From Propionibacteriaceae bacterium (GTDB lineage: Bacteria > Actinomycetota > Actinomycetes > Propionibacteriales > Propionibacteriaceae), in NCBI GenBank assembly GCA_030528545.1, contig JAUMYR010000061.1, forward strand, positions 1-15,287: a DNA stretch of 15,287 bases. The letters are read 5' to 3'. The notes under the pieces were generated by a model. That model was not told the DNA's origin and searched no databases. It saw only the letters and a list, made by a program, of their open reading frames with translations. The translations under genes were made by a program, and so were the position numbers. This document shows positions 13,731 to 15,287 of this stretch, piece by piece (the stretch's first letter is position 1; each line of letters opens with the position of its first letter).

Positions 13731-15187
13731 TGCCCAAGACCTGGTTCCGCACCCGGGAGGAACTGCCGAGGGACATCGCCGCGAGGCTGGCTGAACTGCA
13801 ACGCGAACTCGGAGTCCCCGGGGAGTTCTCGGCCCAGGTGCGCTCGGAGGCTGAGGCCCTCGCGCGTGGTGGGGCGAGTTGTGCGGGCCACCGTGACCTG
13901 ACCGGTGTGCCTTTCGTCACGATCGACCCGGCGGCATCGACTGACCTCGACCAGGCCGTGCATATCGAGGCTGACGGCAATGGCTACCTGGTCAGTTACG
14001 CGATCGCCGATGTCGGGGCGTGGATACCGCCGGGAAGCCAACTCGACCAGGAGGTCCGGCGCCGGGGACAGACCTACTACCTGCCCTCCGGACGGGTGCC
14101 GCTGCATCCGCCGGTCTTGAGCGAGGCCGCGGCCTCCTTGCTGGCCGATGGGGCACAGCGTCCGGCGATGGTGTGGCGGATGCGCCTAGACCGGGAGGGA
14201 GAACTTACCGGCATTGAGTTGCACCGGGCGATGGTTCGCAGCCGCGCCAAGCTCAGCTATCAGCAGGTGCAGCGCGACCTCGATGCCGGAACGGCCCCAG
14301 AACCGTTGCGGCTGCTTCGGGAGGTCGGGCTGTTGCGTCAGGGATTGGAGTCGGCTCGGGGCGGAGTCAGCCTCAACCTTCCCCAGCAGGAGGTGGAGGC
14401 CACCGGTCACGGGTGGCGACTGACCTATCGCCGGGTGCTGCCGGTGGAAGACTGGAACGCCCAGATCTCACTGCTGACCGGACACGCGGCCGCCACCCTC
14501 ATGCTGGGGGCAGGCACGGGGGTGTTGAGGACGCTGCCTTCGGCCGAGGAGCCTGGCATCAGGCGGTTGCGCCGGATCGCTCGCTCCCTGCGAATCTTGT
14601 GGGAGCCCGGTGTGGGCTACCCGGAGTTCGTCCGGTCACTGGACCCGGACGAGCCCCGCCACCTCGCGATGATGGCGGCCTGTGTCACGCTGTTCCGCGG
14701 CGCGGCCTATACGGTGCTCACTGGCTCCATCGCCCCGGGGGCGGTGAGTCACGGAGCCCTGGCCATGTCCTATGCGCACGCGACCGCGCCGCTGCGGCGT
14801 TTGGTGGACCGCTATGTGCTGGAGGTGTGCCATTCGGTGGCGAACGGCGAAGAGGTGCCGGAATGGGCGGCATCGGCGTTGCCGGACCTGCCGGAGGCCA
14901 TGGCGGTGAGCGAGCAGCGGGCGAAGAAGCTGGAGCGGGCCGTGATCGACCTGACCGAGGTCTGGTTGCTGCGGGAAAGGGTCGGTGAAGAGTTCGAGGC
15001 GGTGGCCACACACGTGGATACCGGACGCGGGGGAGCCGAGGTGTACCTGTCCGACCCCGCGGTCGCGGCCGTCGCCTTCGGGGTTCCCGGGGACGCGCTG
15101 GGCAGCCGGATTAGCGTCCGGGCCAGCAGCGCCGATGTGGCGAGGGCTCGGGTCCGCTTCGACTACGTCGGCCAGATTGAGGGTTAG
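13730..15187 (+). CDS. RNB-domain exoribonuclease, RNase II/R family, short actinobacterial form
   Basis: This 485-residue cytoplasmic 3'-5' exoribonuclease-like protein has an RNB core spanning about 60-400. The active-site segment TIDPAASTDLDQAV (64-77) supplies Asp66, Asp72 and Asp74. The fourth acid of E. coli RNase II (Asp210) is Gln75 here, which as I recall is usual in the actinobacterial branch. Downstream are YAIADVGAWI (90-99), YYLPSGRVPLHPPVLSE and the conserved YAHATAPLRRLVDRY (from 348). There is no clear N-terminal cold-shock pair and only a remnant of a C-terminal S1-like domain, so it is shorter than E. coli RNase II (644 residues). The start may be ATG 13730 (TGATG overlap) or GTG 13727. 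The stop codon lies in a candidate rnpB promoter. Confidence 0.9.
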   Translation: MPKTWFRTREELPRDIAARLAELQRELGVPGEFSAQVRSEAEALARGGASCAGHRDLTGVPFVTIDPAASTDLDQAVHIEADGNGYLVSYAIADVGAWIPPGSQLDQEVRRRGQTYYLPSGRVPLHPPVLSEAAASLLADGAQRPAMVWRMRLDREGELTGIELHRAMVRSRAKLSYQQVQRDLDAGTAPEPLRLLREVGLLRQGLESARGGVSLNLPQQEVEATGHGWRLTYRRVLPVEDWNAQISLLTGHAAATLMLGAGTGVLRTLPSAEEPGIRRLRRIARSLRILWEPGVGYPEFVRSLDPDEPRHLAMMAACVTLFRGAAYTVLTGSIAPGAVSHGALAMSYAHATAPLRRLVDRYVLEVCHSVANGEEVPEWAASALPDLPEAMAVSEQRAKKLERAVIDLTEVWLLRERVGEEFEAVATHVDTGRGGAEVYLSDPAVAAVAFGVPGDALGSRISVRASSADVARARVRFDYVGQIEG

Positions 15188-15190
15188 ACT
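15185..15190 (+). promoter_or_regulatory. Candidate -10 box for rnpB, overlapping the RNase stop codon
   Basis: TAGACT matches the TANNNT -10 pattern and would start transcription near 15197, where RNase P RNA homology begins. Its first three bases are the TAG stop codon of the RNB gene. TTCGAC at 15158 resembles a -35 box but the 21-bp spacing is too long, so the call is tentative. Confidence 0.35.
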
Positions 15191-15196
15191 GGTGCC

Positions 15197-15287
15197 AGGA
15201 CGAGCCAGCCAGATGATCGCGGCCGTAGTGCCGAGGAAAGTCCGGACTCCACAGGGCAGGGTGGTGGGTAACGCCCACCCGGGGTGA
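15197..15287 (+). ncRNA. rnpB: RNase P RNA (bacterial type A), 5' part, truncated by window end
   Basis: RNase P RNA is the catalytic RNA that removes 5' leaders from tRNA precursors. The visible 5' part contains the conserved P4/CR-I block GAGGAAAGTCCGGACTCC (15233-15250), then ACAGGGCAGGGTG. The GGTGGGTAACGCCCACC hairpin and CCGGGGTGA complete it, in the order typical of actinobacterial rnpB. The P1/P2 strand (GACGAGCCAGCC, from 15199) precedes it. The exact 5' end is estimated. The rest, including CR-IV/V, lies beyond the window. Confidence 0.93.

Overview
The window is high-GC DNA with tight ATGA/GTGA gene overlaps and almost no intergenic space. Its proteins (general stress protein, TetR with a two-gene ABC exporter, coiled-coil zinc-ribbon protein, RNase II-like protein) and the rnpB start point to an actinobacterium (Actinomycetota). 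A Propionibacteriales-type organism would fit, but I cannot prove it from sequence alone.

Layout. (1) 1-844: the 3' end of a general-stress membrane protein overlaps a TehB-like SAM methyltransferase, closed by a hairpin. (2) 888-3997: a TetR regulator, an ABC ATPase and a 12-TM permease form a drug-exporter operon, resembling the mycobacterial Rv1219c-Rv1218c-Rv1217c arrangement. It is followed by a strong 17-bp hairpin. (3) 4059-4819: about 760 bp with no convincing gene but several hairpins, including a three-way-junction-like leader directly before the next operon. (4) 4820-11405: five co-directional genes with gaps of 20 bp or less. They encode a secreted Agd3-like polysaccharide deacetylase, a PelF-like GT4 glycosyltransferase, a polytopic membrane protein of about 12 TM, a spherulin-4/Sph3-like glycosidase and a lipoprotein GH114 (Ega3-like) alpha-1,4-polygalactosaminidase. 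(5) 11431-12888, minus strand: aminopeptidase P. (6) 12990-15187: a coiled-coil zinc-ribbon protein and an RNB-domain ribonuclease. (7) From about 15197 to the window edge: the 5' part of RNase P RNA.

The most interesting part is region 4. The fungal galactosaminogalactan (GAG) cluster of Aspergillus contains a deacetylase (Agd3), a membrane glycosyltransferase (Gtb3), a GH135 hydrolase (Sph3), a GH114 hydrolase (Ega3) and an epimerase (Uge3). Here the first four functions sit together in one actinobacterial operon, with the glycosyltransferase and membrane part as separate genes, as in bacterial Pel systems. I infer a bacterial system that makes, exports, trims and deacetylates a galactosamine-containing exopolysaccharide. 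In this model PelF polymerises in the cytoplasm, the membrane protein exports the chain, and the secreted deacetylase and lipoprotein hydrolase act outside. The spherulin-like enzyme has no visible signal peptide. An epimerase and a c-di-GMP receptor are not in the window.
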